From assembly GCA_033875315.1 (NCBI GenBank), contig JANRJG010000032.1, forward strand, positions 1-64,000: a stretch of 64,000 nucleotides of DNA, in the 5' to 3' direction. Positions 16,144 to 24,414 of this stretch are shown here, one piece after another. Made by a program: the position numbers and the translations under genes. Position 1 is the first letter of the stretch. Every line of letters begins with the position of its first letter. A model generated the notes under the pieces. That model was not told the DNA's origin, made no database searches, and worked only from the letters and a program-made list of their open reading frames with translations. This stretch comes from Candidatus Methylacidiphilales bacterium. Its GTDB lineage: Bacteria > Verrucomicrobiota > Verrucomicrobiia > Methylacidiphilales > CAZTYG01.

Positions 16144-17391
16144 TCAAACCAGCTTCCGCGCGATGACGCAAGAATTATGTCCGCCAAAGCCGAAGGAGTT
16201 GTTCATGGCGACGCGGACATCCTTGTGGCGGGCGGTTTTGGGGACGTAGTCGAGATCGCACTCGGGGTCGGGCTCGTCGAGGTTGATGGTGGGGGGGACG
16301 TCCCCGGTTTCGATGGCCTTGAGGCAGACGGCCATTTCCACGGCCCCGGCGGCACCCAGGAGGTGGCCGATCATGGATTTGGTCGAGTTGACCCAGGTCT
16401 TGCGGGCGGCCTCTTCTCCGAGGGCCAGTTTGAGGGCTTTGGTTTCAGCGATGTCGCCGAGATTGGTCGAGGTGGCGTGGGCGTTGATGTAGTCGACTTC
16501 CGCCCCGTTGACCCCGGCATGGCGCATGGCGCTGGTGATGGCGCGGGCCACCCCGCTGCCGTCGGGGGTCGGGCTGGTCATGTGGTAGGCATCGCAGCTG
16601 GCGCCGTAACCGGCGATTTCCCCGTAAATACGGGCCCCGCGTTTTTTCGCATGTTCGAGCTCTTCCAGAATGAGGATGCCGGCGCCCTCACCGAGGACAA
16701 AGCCATCGCGGTCCTTGTCCCAGGGCCGGGAGGCTTTTTCCGGGGCATCGTTGCGGGTGCTGAGGGCCTTCATCGAGCCGAAGCCGCAGAGGCCGAGGGG
16801 CACGACGGCGGCCTCGCTGCCGCCGGCGATCATGACGTCGGCTTCATCATCGCGGATCTGGCGCCAGGCCTCGCCGATGGACTGGTTGGAGGTGGCGCAG
16901 GCCGTGACGATGGCGAAGTTGGGTCCTTGAAAATTGAAATCGATGGCGATCAGGCCGGAGGCGATGTTGCTGATCATCATGGGGATCATGAAGGGGGAGA
17001 CGCGACCCGGGCCCTTGTCGCGAAGAACGGAGTGTTGTTCCTCAAGGGTCTGGAGTCCACCGATACCGGAGCCGACGATGACGCCGCAGCGGGTGGGATC
17101 GAGGCGGGCGGGGTCGAGGCCGGAGTCGGCGAAGGCCTGCTTGGTGGCACCGAAGGCCAGCTGGGTGTAGCGGTCGCAGCGGCGGGCGTCCTTGGGATTC
17201 TTGAAGGCGCCGGCGGGTTCAAAGCCCTTCACTTCCCCGGCGAAGGTGGTGGAGTAGCCGGTGGCGTCGAAGCGGGTGATGGGGGCAATGCCGCTGCGAC
17301 CGGCCAGGAGGTTGGCCCAAGTGGAGGGCAGGTCGTTGCCCAAGGGGGTCAGGACCCCGATGCCGGTTACCACGATGCGTCTGCCACTCAT
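16144..17391 (-). CDS. fabF: 3-oxoacyl-[acyl-carrier-protein] synthase II
   Basis: FabF condenses malonyl-ACP with acyl-ACP during fatty-acid elongation. The 415-residue protein has the active-site cysteine in VTACATSNQS (about 168-177), the first histidine in NAHATSTNLGD (about 306) and the second in KSMIGHLLGAAGAVE (about 341-355). These give the Cys-His-His triad of elongating ketosynthases. It follows acpP after 81 bases containing a hairpin and precedes rpmE by 27 bases. Confidence 0.96.
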   Translation of the reverse strand: MSGRRIVVTGIGVLTPLGNDLPSTWANLLAGRSGIAPITRFDATGYSTTFAGEVKGFEPAGAFKNPKDARRCDRYTQLAFGATKQAFADSGLDPARLDPTRCGVIVGSGIGGLQTLEEQHSVLRDKGPGRVSPFMIPMMISNIASGLIAIDFNFQGPNFAIVTACATSNQSIGEAWRQIRDDEADVMIAGGSEAAVVPLGLCGFGSMKALSTRNDAPEKASRPWDKDRDGFVLGEGAGILILEELEHAKKRGARIYGEIAGYGASCDAYHMTSPTPDGSGVARAITSAMRHAGVNGAEVDYINAHATSTNLGDIAETKALKLALGEEAARKTWVNSTKSMIGHLLGAAGAVEMAVCLKAIETGDVPPTINLDEPDPECDLDYVPKTARHKDVRVAMNNSFGFGGHNSCVIARKLV

Positions 17392-17423
17392 TCGGAATCG
17401 ATTCTCCGCACAGTTGAAACAAC

Positions 17424-17448
17424 AAGGGCACCCGGAGCGGGTGCCCTG
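17424..17448 (-). terminator. Hairpin between acpP and fabF
   Basis: A perfect 8-base stem GGGCACCC/GGGTGCCC (17426-17433 with 17439-17446) has a 5-base loop. On the minus strand it is followed by TTGTTGTTT. It probably attenuates transcription after acpP, which would give more ACP than FabF transcript. Confidence 0.65.
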
Positions 17449-17472
17449 TCACGACAGCCTAGCTGAACAAGA

Positions 17473-17718
17473 TTACTTGTCCTGCTTTTCTTCGATGTAT
17501 TTGACGACGTCGCCGACGGTCTGGAGCTTTTCAGCATCCTCATCGGGAACTTCGACGGAAAACTGTTCCTCGAAGGCCATGACGAGCTCGACCACATCAA
17601 GGGAGTCGGCACCGAGGTCTTCGATGAATTTGGCTTCGGGGGTGACTTGCTCGGCGTTGACGCTGAGCTGTTCGACAATGATGTCTTTGACTTTCTCTTC
17701 GATGGATTTTTCGGCCAT
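17473..17718 (-). CDS. acpP: Acyl carrier protein
   Basis: The 81-residue acidic protein carries the phosphopantetheine attachment serine in [13 protein letters not shown] (about residues 32-44), the hallmark of ACP. It shuttles acyl intermediates for FabD, FabG and FabF, all encoded next to it. The ATG at 17718 is set by an AGGAGA sequence six bases upstream; a longer in-frame reading to 17841 is not family-like. It lies between fabG and fabF in the classical order. Confidence 0.97.
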   Translation of the reverse strand: MAEKSIEEKVKDIIVEQLSVNAEQVTPEAKFIEDLGADSLDVVELVMAFEEQFSVEVPDEDAEKLQTVGDVVKYIEEKQDK

Positions 17719-17821
17719 GGTTATCTCCTGGGCTGTCTGATTCGGGTTGGTAGCGGTGATCGCTGAGGGTGTTATGTTCGGGTTTAAGCTTTTGGCAACA
17801 GAAAAATGGAGTGTGGGCGTT

Positions 17822-18565
17822 TCAAATGAAGAGTCCACCATCGACCGTGAGGGCCTGGCCGGTCATGTAGGAAGAGGCGGGACCGCAAAGGAAAGCGGTG
17901 AGGTGGGCGACATCATCCGGGGTGCCGAAGCGTTTCAGCGGGATGTTTTCCAGCAACTTGGCCTTGAGGTCGTCCTTGAGCGCGCCGGTCATGTCGGTCT
18001 CGATGAAGCCGGGGCAGATGACATTGACGGTGATGCCGCGGGCGGCAAGTTCCTTGGCGGCGGATTTCGTCAGACCGATGAGACCGGCCTTGGCGGCGGC
18101 GTAGTTGGCCTGGCCGGCGTTGCCGTGGAGGCCGATGACCGAGCCGATGTTGACCACGCGGCCGCTGCGGGCCTTGATCATGACCTTGGTCACGGGCCGG
18201 ATCCAGTTGAAGGCCCCGGTCAGGTTGGTCTGGATGACCGCCTGCCAATCCTCGTCGCTCATGCGCATGATGAGGGTGTCGCGGGTGATTCCGGCATTGT
18301 TGACCAGGATGTCGATGCGGCCGAAATCCAATTGGATCTTGTCCACGGCGGCGGCAACCGCCGCGGTGTCGGCGACGTCAACGCCGTAGCCGCGGTAGGT
18401 GACGCCGAGGGCCTGGATATCCGCGGCAAGGGTCTGTGCGGATTCCGTGCTGCGGCTGACCCCGGCAATGTGGCAGCCTTCGGCGGCCAGACGGAGGGCG
18501 ACGGCCCGACCGATACCGCGGCTGGCGCCGGTGACGATGGCGACCTGGTCTTTAAGCGAGTTCAT
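17822..18565 (-). CDS. fabG: 3-oxoacyl-[acyl-carrier-protein] reductase
   Basis: FabG reduces 3-oxoacyl-ACP with NADPH. The 247-residue short-chain dehydrogenase has the cofactor motif [14 protein letters not shown] (about 12-25), NNAGITRD (about 88-95), and the catalytic Ser and YAAAK (about 154-158). The C-terminal [12 protein letters not shown] is standard. Its start overlaps the end of fabD by 14 bases, indicating translational coupling. Confidence 0.96.
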   Translation of the reverse strand: MNSLKDQVAIVTGASRGIGRAVALRLAAEGCHIAGVSRSTESAQTLAADIQALGVTYRGYGVDVADTAAVAAAVDKIQLDFGRIDILVNNAGITRDTLIMRMSDEDWQAVIQTNLTGAFNWIRPVTKVMIKARSGRVVNIGSVIGLHGNAGQANYAAAKAGLIGLTKSAAKELAARGITVNVICPGFIETDMTGALKDDLKAKLLENIPLKRFGTPDDVAHLTAFLCGPASSYMTGQALTVDGGLFI

Positions 18566-19475
18566 GGAGGATGCCCTTCAGTTCTTCCGCATTTCCGGCG
18601 CTGAGGCAAGGAATGTCTTTGTTTATCCGCTTGCACATGCCGGCCAGAACCTTGCCGGGGCCGAGTTCGAGGAAGCGTTCCACCCCCGAGGCGATGAGGC
18701 CTTCGACACACTGCTGCCAGCGGACACTTCCGGTGACCTGGCGCAGGAGGGTGTCGCGGATGGCAGCCTCGTCGAGAGCGGGCTGTGCGGTGACATTGCT
18801 GAAAGTGGGGAGCGCGTTGGGGGAAACCGGGGTCGCTTGGAGCACCGGGGCGAGCCCGTCCTGGGCGGACTGCATCAGGCGGGAGTGGTAGGCGCCGGCC
18901 ACATTGAGCGGCAGAACGCGCTTCAAGCCGAGGGCTTTGCCTTTCTCCACAGCGGCGGGAATGAGGGCCTTCTCCCCGGACAACACGATCTGACCCGGAC
19001 AATTTTCATTGGCGATCTGGAGACCGCTGGTGTTGGCGAGCGTCTCGGCCTGCAGCGGGGTGGCGCCGATGAGCGTGAGCATCCCCCCCTCGGTGGCCAG
19101 ACAGGCTTCCTGCATCAAACGGCCGCGGGCCGCGACCAACTTCAGGCCGTCGGCAAAGGAAAAATGCCCGGCGGCGGTGTGGGCGGTGAACTCTCCGAGC
19201 GAAAGCCCGGCAGTGGCGACAAACGAGAAGGCGGGTTTTTCTTTCCGCAACAAGGCCAGAAGGGCCAGACCGTGGACAAAAAGGGCGGGCTGGCAATAAC
19301 TGGTGTCGGTCAAACGTTCCTCCGGGCCGTCGAAGCAGACAGTGGAAAAACCGTTGTTGAGGACACGGTCCGCCTCCTGATAAAGCACCGCCGCTTCCGG
19401 TGAGACCTCAACGAGGTCGCGGCCCATCCCCACGTGCTGGGCGCCCTGGCCGGAAAAGAGAAGTGCGGTTTTCAT
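18552..19475 (-). CDS. fabD: Malonyl-CoA:ACP transacylase
   Basis: FabD loads malonyl groups onto ACP. The 307-residue protein begins MKTALLFSGQGAQHVGMG, a family signature. It has the nucleophile serine in the GLSLGEF elbow (about 88-94) and a catalytic histidine in the VAGAYHSRLM segment (about 199). The ATG at 19475 matches the family start. It is the first gene of fabD-fabG-acpP-fabF-rpmE, so the promoter should lie upstream of 19475. fabH and plsX are not adjacent. Confidence 0.95.
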   Translation of the reverse strand: MKTALLFSGQGAQHVGMGRDLVEVSPEAAVLYQEADRVLNNGFSTVCFDGPEERLTDTSYCQPALFVHGLALLALLRKEKPAFSFVATAGLSLGEFTAHTAAGHFSFADGLKLVAARGRLMQEACLATEGGMLTLIGATPLQAETLANTSGLQIANENCPGQIVLSGEKALIPAAVEKGKALGLKRVLPLNVAGAYHSRLMQSAQDGLAPVLQATPVSPNALPTFSNVTAQPALDEAAIRDTLLRQVTGSVRWQQCVEGLIASGVERFLELGPGKVLAGMCKRINKDIPCLSAGNAEELKGILHELA

Positions 19476-19763
19476 GAAAAACAAGTCCGTGGAAGAGGCC
19501 AATGAGCCCCCTGCAACCGAGCGTTAAAGCGAAAATCCTTGCTGGATACAAACCTTATTTTCAAAGCTCACGCGTAGCGGGCCAACAAGGAAGACAAAAC
19601 AATTCCAAACTGTGGGCAATATTCCGTAAATGGAAAATCTTTAACGATAGTGCCCGGTCATTATTGGCAGATAAAATGGATTGTCATCTGGGTCTGCGCT
19701 TCCAAGCAGGCCCAGGTCTGCATCCCGAGATTGCCAGAGGCAAGTGGTGGATTAATCTGGGTC

Positions 19764-20000
19764 GTGGACTTCCTGAAACTATCGGAACGAGCCAACCGAC
19801 AGCTTTACCGGCGACAGGTCAAACGCCTGACGAAAAAAGAACTGGAACTGGCCAAGGCTTGGACACTGGATTTGATCCGGGAACGCAATCCGCACTGGTC
19901 GGAGGAACAGATTCGGGATTACTATGACCGCGTGCTGGACCTTCGCCTGATTGCCATCGACCCATGGTCGGCCCGTCTGGGAGAAATCCGTTCCATCTGA
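19764..20000 (+). CDS. Small conserved-looking hypothetical protein
   Basis: The reading frame gives 78 residues from a GTG at 19764, or 116 residues from an ATG at 19650. The shorter version (VDFLKLSERANRQLYRRQ) is preferred because the upstream residues look like untranslated sequence. The product is highly charged and helical, with LTKKELELAKAWTLDLIRERNPHWSEEQIRDYYDRVLDLR. No domain was recognised and there is no membrane segment. The next gene starts eight bases after the stop. The 19476-19763 stretch shows no other gene and should hold the divergent promoters. Confidence 0.45.
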   Translation: MDFLKLSERANRQLYRRQVKRLTKKELELAKAWTLDLIRERNPHWSEEQIRDYYDRVLDLRLIAIDPWSARLGEIRSI

Positions 20001-20008
20001 ATCCACCT

Positions 20009-20227
20009 ATGAAGAATAAATTTGTCGCAGGCCTGGCCGCCCTCCTGAGCATCCTTTATCTGCTCAATCCCACCTTCGGGGTCTTCGAATTCATTCCCGA
20101 CAACATCCCCGGCTTCGGCAACCTTGACGAAGGTGCGGCTGGAGCGATCCTCATTTGGGCCATTGGTGTCCTGCGCCAAAAACCCCTCAAGCAAGCCAAG
20201 GAGGACCCCGGTGCTGACCGTCCTTGA
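20009..20227 (+). CDS. Small DUF1232/YkvA-like membrane protein
   Basis: The 72-residue protein MKNKFVAGLAALLSILYLLN continues with PTFGVFEFIPDNIPGFGNLDEG, which resembles the DUF1232 core (YLLSPIDLIPDFIPVLGYLDD). A second hydrophobic stretch AAGAILIWAIGVL suggests two membrane-associated helices. Function is unknown. The ATG at 20009 is preferred over one at 19964 because the hydrophobic helix begins there. Its end overlaps the upp start by 17 bases. Confidence 0.6.
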   Translation: MKNKFVAGLAALLSILYLLNPTFGVFEFIPDNIPGFGNLDEGAAGAILIWAIGVLRQKPLKQAKEDPGADRP

Positions 20228-20831
20228 CCACGCTCTGGGCCGCGACCGGCTGGCCCGCATGCGCGAGACCAGGACCGGCCGGGAGGAATTTGTCCGCTTG
20301 GTCGAGCAATTGGGCATCATCCTGGCGGTGGAAGCGGGTCGGAAACTGACCACCCGTCCCTGTCCGATCAGGACCCCGCTGGAGGAAACAACCGGTGACC
20401 GCATCGACAAACCCATCTGCCTGGTTCCGATCCTGCGCGCCGGACTGGGCCTGCTCAAAGGATTCCAAAGCGTTTTCCCCGAGGCCGCGGTGGGCCACCT
20501 CGGTCTGAAACGCGACGAAAGCACCCTGCTGCCCACGGTTTACCTTGAAAAAACGCCCCCGGACCTGTCCGGGCGGACGGTGATGGTGCTGGACCCGATG
20601 CTGGCCACCGGACACAGTGCGGTGGAGGCCCTTCGCCGGCTGAAGATTTTGGGCGCGACTGATTTGCTATTGATCTGTTGCCTGGCCGCACCCGAAGGGG
20701 TGCGCGAAGTGAGGGCGGCCCATCCGGACACGCCCTTGCTGATCGCGGCCCTGGACCGTCAACTGGACGCCCGGGGGTTCATCCTGCCCGGGCTGGGCGA
20801 CGCCGGCGACCGTCAATTCGGGACCACCTGA
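20211..20831 (+). CDS. upp: Uracil phosphoribosyltransferase
   Basis: Upp salvages uracil by joining it to PRPP to give UMP. The GTG at 20211 yields 206 residues, close to the usual 208, and LTVLDHALGRDRLARMRETRT aligns with the family N-terminus. The PRPP-binding loop is VMVLDPMLATGHSA (about 125-138), and the C-terminal LGDAGDRQFGT is the uracil-binding signature. It overlaps the preceding small gene by 17 bases and the convergent parvulin gene by 19 bases. Confidence 0.94.
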   Translation: MLTVLDHALGRDRLARMRETRTGREEFVRLVEQLGIILAVEAGRKLTTRPCPIRTPLEETTGDRIDKPICLVPILRAGLGLLKGFQSVFPEAAVGHLGLKRDESTLLPTVYLEKTPPDLSGRTVMVLDPMLATGHSAVEALRRLKILGATDLLLICCLAAPEGVREVRAAHPDTPLLIAALDRQLDARGFILPGLGDAGDRQFGTT

Positions 20832-21838
20832 CCGGCTCCGGGAGGACCATCCTGGGGCTGCGGACGCTTCGGCTCGGGAAGGTTGATTTTGGCCTGGGTC
20901 TTGCCCTTCAATTCCGCCATGAGCTTGCGGCCGGATTCGGTGCGCTTTTGTGCAACCACGGCCTGGCCGATGCGGGCGGACACTTCCTCAAAGGGGACCG
21001 TGCGGGCCGGCTTCTTGTCCAGCACTTGGAGGAAGTGGAAACCGTAATCGGTTTTGAAAACCTTGCTCGTCTTGCCCACCGCTGTGGCGAAGGCCACCTG
21101 TTCGAAGGCGGGGACCATCTGGCCTTTGCCGAAAGGGGGAAGCTCACCCCCGCGATCCTTGCTGCCGGGTTCTTGCGAGAGTTCGGACGCCACTTTGGCA
21201 AAATCCTCGCCTTTCGTGATCCGGGCGAGTGCGGTTTCGGCAGCCTTTTTGGCGGTGTTGACCTCTTCGATGCTGGCGTTGGGCTCGACGCGGATGAGGA
21301 TGTGGCGCGCGCGCACCTGGTCCTGGACCTTCCAGAGCTGCGGGTTGTTTTTGTAAAAAGCGGCCACCTCTTCCGGGGAAGCTTGCAGACCACCGGGGAT
21401 GCCGGCCTCTACCAGCTTGGCCATACCGGCGTCGTGCGTCATGTCGGTGCGAATCTCGGACTCGGTCATGCCCTCCGCTTTGAGGGCCTGCTCGTAGGCT
21501 TCCTGGCTGGGAAACTGCTTGCGGATACCGGCCAGACGCTCGTCGACCTGGGTTTTGATTTCCGCGGCCTGCTTCTCATTGAGGGATTGGTGGATGATTT
21601 CCTTGTCGACCAGGTCGTTGACGGCATACCACTCGATGCTGCCCTTCTGTTCGGGGTTGAGCTGGTCCGGGGCAATGCCGATCCGCTTGACCAAGTGGCC
21701 GATTTCCCCGTCGAGTTGGGCGCGGGTGATTTTCTTCCCGTGGACCTCCGCGACGACAAACTTGGGATGGTTGGGGTTTTTCGGGGCGCAGGCCGCGACC
21801 AGGAGGACCGCCAAAAAAGCGGGGACGAGGGATCTCAT
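20813..21838 (-). CDS. Parvulin-type peptidyl-prolyl isomerase lipoprotein
   Basis: The 341-residue protein starts MRSLVPAFLAVLLVAACAP, a lipoprotein signal with lipobox VAAC. A SurA/PrsA-like N-terminal helical region (about 30-160) precedes a parvulin domain (about 180-285: VRARHILIRVEP, FAKVASELSQEPGSKDRGGELPPFGKGQMVPAFEQVAF, YGFHFLQVLDKK). Such proteins assist folding of secreted or outer-membrane proteins in the periplasm. The C-terminal tail is proline-rich. The ATG at 21838 is chosen because the signal peptide starts there. Confidence 0.9.
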   Translation of the reverse strand: MRSLVPAFLAVLLVAACAPKNPNHPKFVVAEVHGKKITRAQLDGEIGHLVKRIGIAPDQLNPEQKGSIEWYAVNDLVDKEIIHQSLNEKQAAEIKTQVDERLAGIRKQFPSQEAYEQALKAEGMTESEIRTDMTHDAGMAKLVEAGIPGGLQASPEEVAAFYKNNPQLWKVQDQVRARHILIRVEPNASIEEVNTAKKAAETALARITKGEDFAKVASELSQEPGSKDRGGELPPFGKGQMVPAFEQVAFATAVGKTSKVFKTDYGFHFLQVLDKKPARTVPFEEVSARIGQAVVAQKRTESGRKLMAELKGKTQAKINLPEPKRPQPQDGPPGAGQVVPN

Positions 21839-21900
21839 GAGGCGCGCAGCATGGCAGCGGCCCCCGGGAAAACAATACGGATGTTTGAACGGTGGCGTGA

Positions 21901-22293
21901 TCATCCCGCCTCAAAGGCACGCAGGACGGCATCGTGCTCGCGGGTCACATGTTTCAGGATGATCAGGTCGTCGGCCAGGCCGATTTTGGGAACACTGTCA
22001 GGGATGGCGTCAAAACCCTTGAGCAGATAGTTCAGGGCGAAGATCGCACTGAACATGGTCCGGGGATGGAAGGGCTTGGCCTGGCCCAGCAGGGCGGCGA
22101 GGGCATAGGCCAGCAGGCGCTGTGCTGTGTGGTCGAGCTCCGTGTGCCCTTCCTTGCGAAGTCGTCCGAGCTTGCGCTTCAGCGCGGGCACCCGGTTTGG
22201 AAAGGCCTCGAGTTGCTCCAGGGTCAGAGCCGAAGCTCCCTGCGTGATGAATGAGGTGAGGCTTTGCGCTTTTCTAGGCAGACGGGCGGTCAT
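21901..22293 (-). CDS. DUF1232 (YkvA-like) protein
   Basis: The 130-residue protein has a C-terminal DUF1232 core, FALNYLLKGFDAIPDSVPKIGLADDLIILKHV (about 84-115). The N-terminal half is basic and helical. DUF1232 proteins are small, membrane-associated and functionally uncharacterised. The ATG at 22293 (MTARLPRKAQ) is preferred, because the longer in-frame reading runs into the tRNA gene. It is followed 62 bases later by the parvulin gene. Confidence 0.8.
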   Translation of the reverse strand: MTARLPRKAQSLTSFITQGASALTLEQLEAFPNRVPALKRKLGRLRKEGHTELDHTAQRLLAYALAALLGQAKPFHPRTMFSAIFALNYLLKGFDAIPDSVPKIGLADDLIILKHVTREHDAVLRAFEAG

Positions 22294-22365
22294 GCGAAAA
22301 CATAGCAAAACCGGTTTTGGGGGCAAGGGCCTGACCGTTGGGGGAGGGAAGAGGCCCGAAAAAAT

Positions 22366-22441
22366 TGGCTGCCCCGCATGGACTCGAACCATGAACACCC
22401 AGATCCAGAATCTGGTGTGCTACCAATTGCACCACGGGGCA
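22366..22441 (-). tRNA. tRNA-Gln (CTG)
   Basis: The minus strand folds as a cloverleaf. The acceptor stem TGCCCCG/CGGGGCA closes 22441-22435 with 22376-22370. The anticodon stem CCAGA/TCTGG surrounds loop TTCTGGA, giving anticodon CTG for glutamine codon CAG. The T-loop is GGTTCGAGTCC. The discriminator is G (22369) and CCA is encoded (22368-22366), followed by a run of T residues that may terminate transcription. Confidence 0.95.
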
Positions 22442-22549
22442 GTAGAGTGGAAAAACTTATCAGCCCGACCCAGTGCGGTCAACCCTCAACCCGGACCGCT
22501 TTCTGCATTGCCGCAGTGGAAAATCCGATGGTAGGCTCTCCCTCCCATC

Positions 22550-23587
22550 ATGATCATCCGCACCCGCGCCCACCCCCGTGCGGGTCTGATCGGAAACCCC
22601 TCGGACGGGTATTTCGGCAAGACCATCGCCTTCACCTTCACCAACTTTGCCGCCGAGATCGAATTGTGGGAAAGCCCGGAACTCGAACTCCTGCCCAGCC
22701 GCCGCGACCATTCGGTCTTCGGGGGTATCGAAGCACTGCATGACGACGTCAAAATGCACGGGTATTACGGAGGCTTCCGCTTGCTCAAAGCCACGGTGAA
22801 GTGCTTCCTCGACTACTGCCGTGAGCGGGGCATCCAGCTCGACGACCGCAACTTCACCCTGCGCTATCGCTCCAATATCCCCAACCGCGTCGGCCTGGCC
22901 GGCTCCAGTGCGATCATCACCGCCTGCGCCCGCGCCCTCATGGGATTTTACCACGTCACCATTTCACGGCATTCCCTGGCCCATCTCGTTTGGACCGTCG
23001 AAAACCACGAACTCGGCATCCCGAGCGGATTGCAGGACCGGGTGGCCCAGGCCTACCAGGGCGTGGTCTATATGGACTTCTCCCGCGACCTGATGGATGC
23101 CCGCGGCTACGGCGACTACACCTTGCTGGACGAAAAATGCCTACCCCCGGTTTACGTGGCCTATCGCGAGGACCTTTCCGAGGGAACCGAGATTTTCCAC
23201 AACAACCTCCGCCAGCGCTGGAACGCCGGTGAACCGGCGGTCGTCGAAGCCATGCACTACTGGGCCGACCTGACCCTGCGCTTCCGTGCCGCCTTGGAAG
23301 CGGGCGATCGGGCGCAAATGCACGCCTTGATCAACGCCAATTTTGACAAGCGGGTCAGTCTCTACGATGTCGGCGCGGGCAACCGCGAGATGGTCGATAC
23401 GGCCCGCCGGGCCGGGGCGAGCGCGAAGTTCGCCGGCAGTGGCGGTGCCATCGTCGGTATCGCCGACGACGAAGCCGTCTTTCAACGCCTCCAGCAGGCC
23501 TTCGCCCCCAAAGGCATCAAGGTCATCCGTCCCGACCTCGCCCCCGCCCTCCCGCCGGGCGATGGCTGCGGCAACCCTCCGGCATGA
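22550..23587 (+). CDS. GHMP kinase, glucuronokinase-like
   Basis: The 345-residue protein begins TRAHPRAGLIGNPSDGYFGKTIAFTFTNF, closely like plant glucuronokinases (ARVGLLGNPSDVYFGRTI). The ATP-binding GHMP motif is NRVGLAGSSAIITA (about 115-128), and the C-terminal SAKFAGSGGAIVG is GHMP motif 3. The likely reaction is ATP-dependent phosphorylation of D-glucuronate or a related sugar at C1. Its stop overlaps the start of a nucleotidyltransferase gene (ATGA), so a kinase-pyrophosphorylase route to a UDP-sugar is inferred. A galactokinase-like role is possible. Confidence 0.8.
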   Translation: MIIRTRAHPRAGLIGNPSDGYFGKTIAFTFTNFAAEIELWESPELELLPSRRDHSVFGGIEALHDDVKMHGYYGGFRLLKATVKCFLDYCRERGIQLDDRNFTLRYRSNIPNRVGLAGSSAIITACARALMGFYHVTISRHSLAHLVWTVENHELGIPSGLQDRVAQAYQGVVYMDFSRDLMDARGYGDYTLLDEKCLPPVYVAYREDLSEGTEIFHNNLRQRWNAGEPAVVEAMHYWADLTLRFRAALEAGDRAQMHALINANFDKRVSLYDVGAGNREMVDTARRAGASAKFAGSGGAIVGIADDEAVFQRLQQAFAPKGIKVIRPDLAPALPPGDGCGNPPA

Positions 23588-24414
23588 AAGCTGTTCTTCC
23601 GGCCGCCGGCTTCGGCACGCGCTTCCTTCCCTTGAGCAAGGCGGTGCCCAAAGAACTTCTTCCCCTGGGGGCCAAGCCCGTCATCCAATATGTTGCCGAG
23701 GAGGCCGTCGCGGCCGGTTTCGAGGAGATCCTGATCATCCTCAGCCGGGACAAAGAATCCATCCGCCGCTACTTCGAGCCCGCGCCGGGCCTGGAGGCTT
23801 CGCTGGAAAAACGGGGCAAGCTCGACGAACTGGCCCTGGTGCGCTCGGTTTCCGGCCTGGCAAACTTCCATTTTGCCTATCAACCGGATATGCTCGGACT
23901 GGGCGATGCCATCCTGCAGGCCCGGGACTTCTGCGGCCGTGACCCGTTTGCCGTTCTGCTCGCGGACACGGTCATCCACGGTCCCTCCCCCCTGCCGGCG
24001 TTGCGGTCCTGTCTGGAGAGTCTGGGCACCGCGGCGGTGGCGCTGGAATCCTGCCACCCGGACCGCGTCGGCCGCTACGGCATCGCTGGCGGCCGGGAGG
24101 AATCCCCCGGGCGTTACTTCATCGATTCGATGGTGGAAAAGCCCGGACCGGACTCGGTCCCGCGGATGCTCGCATCCGATGGGACCGGACTTCCCGCGCA
24201 GGCCTTTGCCGCCCGCTACCTGTTCACCCCGGCGATCTTCCCGGCCCTGGCCGAATGCCGTCCGGGGAAAAACGGCGAGGTTCAATTGACCGACGCCATG
24301 GAATCTCTGCGCAAACGTGAAGGTTTCCATGGTGTGCGCATGGAGGGACGCCGCCTCGATATCGGCAACCCGCGCGGCCTCATGGAAGCCTTCCCGCTTT
24401 TCGCTGCCGCCTAA
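23584..24414 (+). CDS. GalU-type sugar-1-phosphate nucleotidyltransferase
   Basis: The 276-residue protein starts with MKAVLPAAGFGTRFLPLSKAVPKELLPLG, the nucleotide-binding signature of GalU-type UTP-glucose-1-phosphate uridylyltransferases. GLGDAIL (about 101) and VEKPG (about 183) are the sugar- and metal-binding segments. The usual DD near residue 130 reads ADTVIHG here. By its overlap with the GHMP kinase, the substrate may be glucuronate-1-phosphate rather than glucose-1-phosphate. It overlaps the convergent kinase gene by 4 bases. Confidence 0.85.
   Translation: MKAVLPAAGFGTRFLPLSKAVPKELLPLGAKPVIQYVAEEAVAAGFEEILIILSRDKESIRRYFEPAPGLEASLEKRGKLDELALVRSVSGLANFHFAYQPDMLGLGDAILQARDFCGRDPFAVLLADTVIHGPSPLPALRSCLESLGTAAVALESCHPDRVGRYGIAGGREESPGRYFIDSMVEKPGPDSVPRMLASDGTGLPAQAFAARYLFTPAIFPALAECRPGKNGEVQLTDAMESLRKREGFHGVRMEGRRLDIGNPRGLMEAFPLFAAA

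Noticed and set aside
16099-17466. A 455-codon open frame antisense to fabF
   Set aside because: FabF motifs fix the coding strand; the antisense product is Gly/Asp-rich low-complexity sequence.
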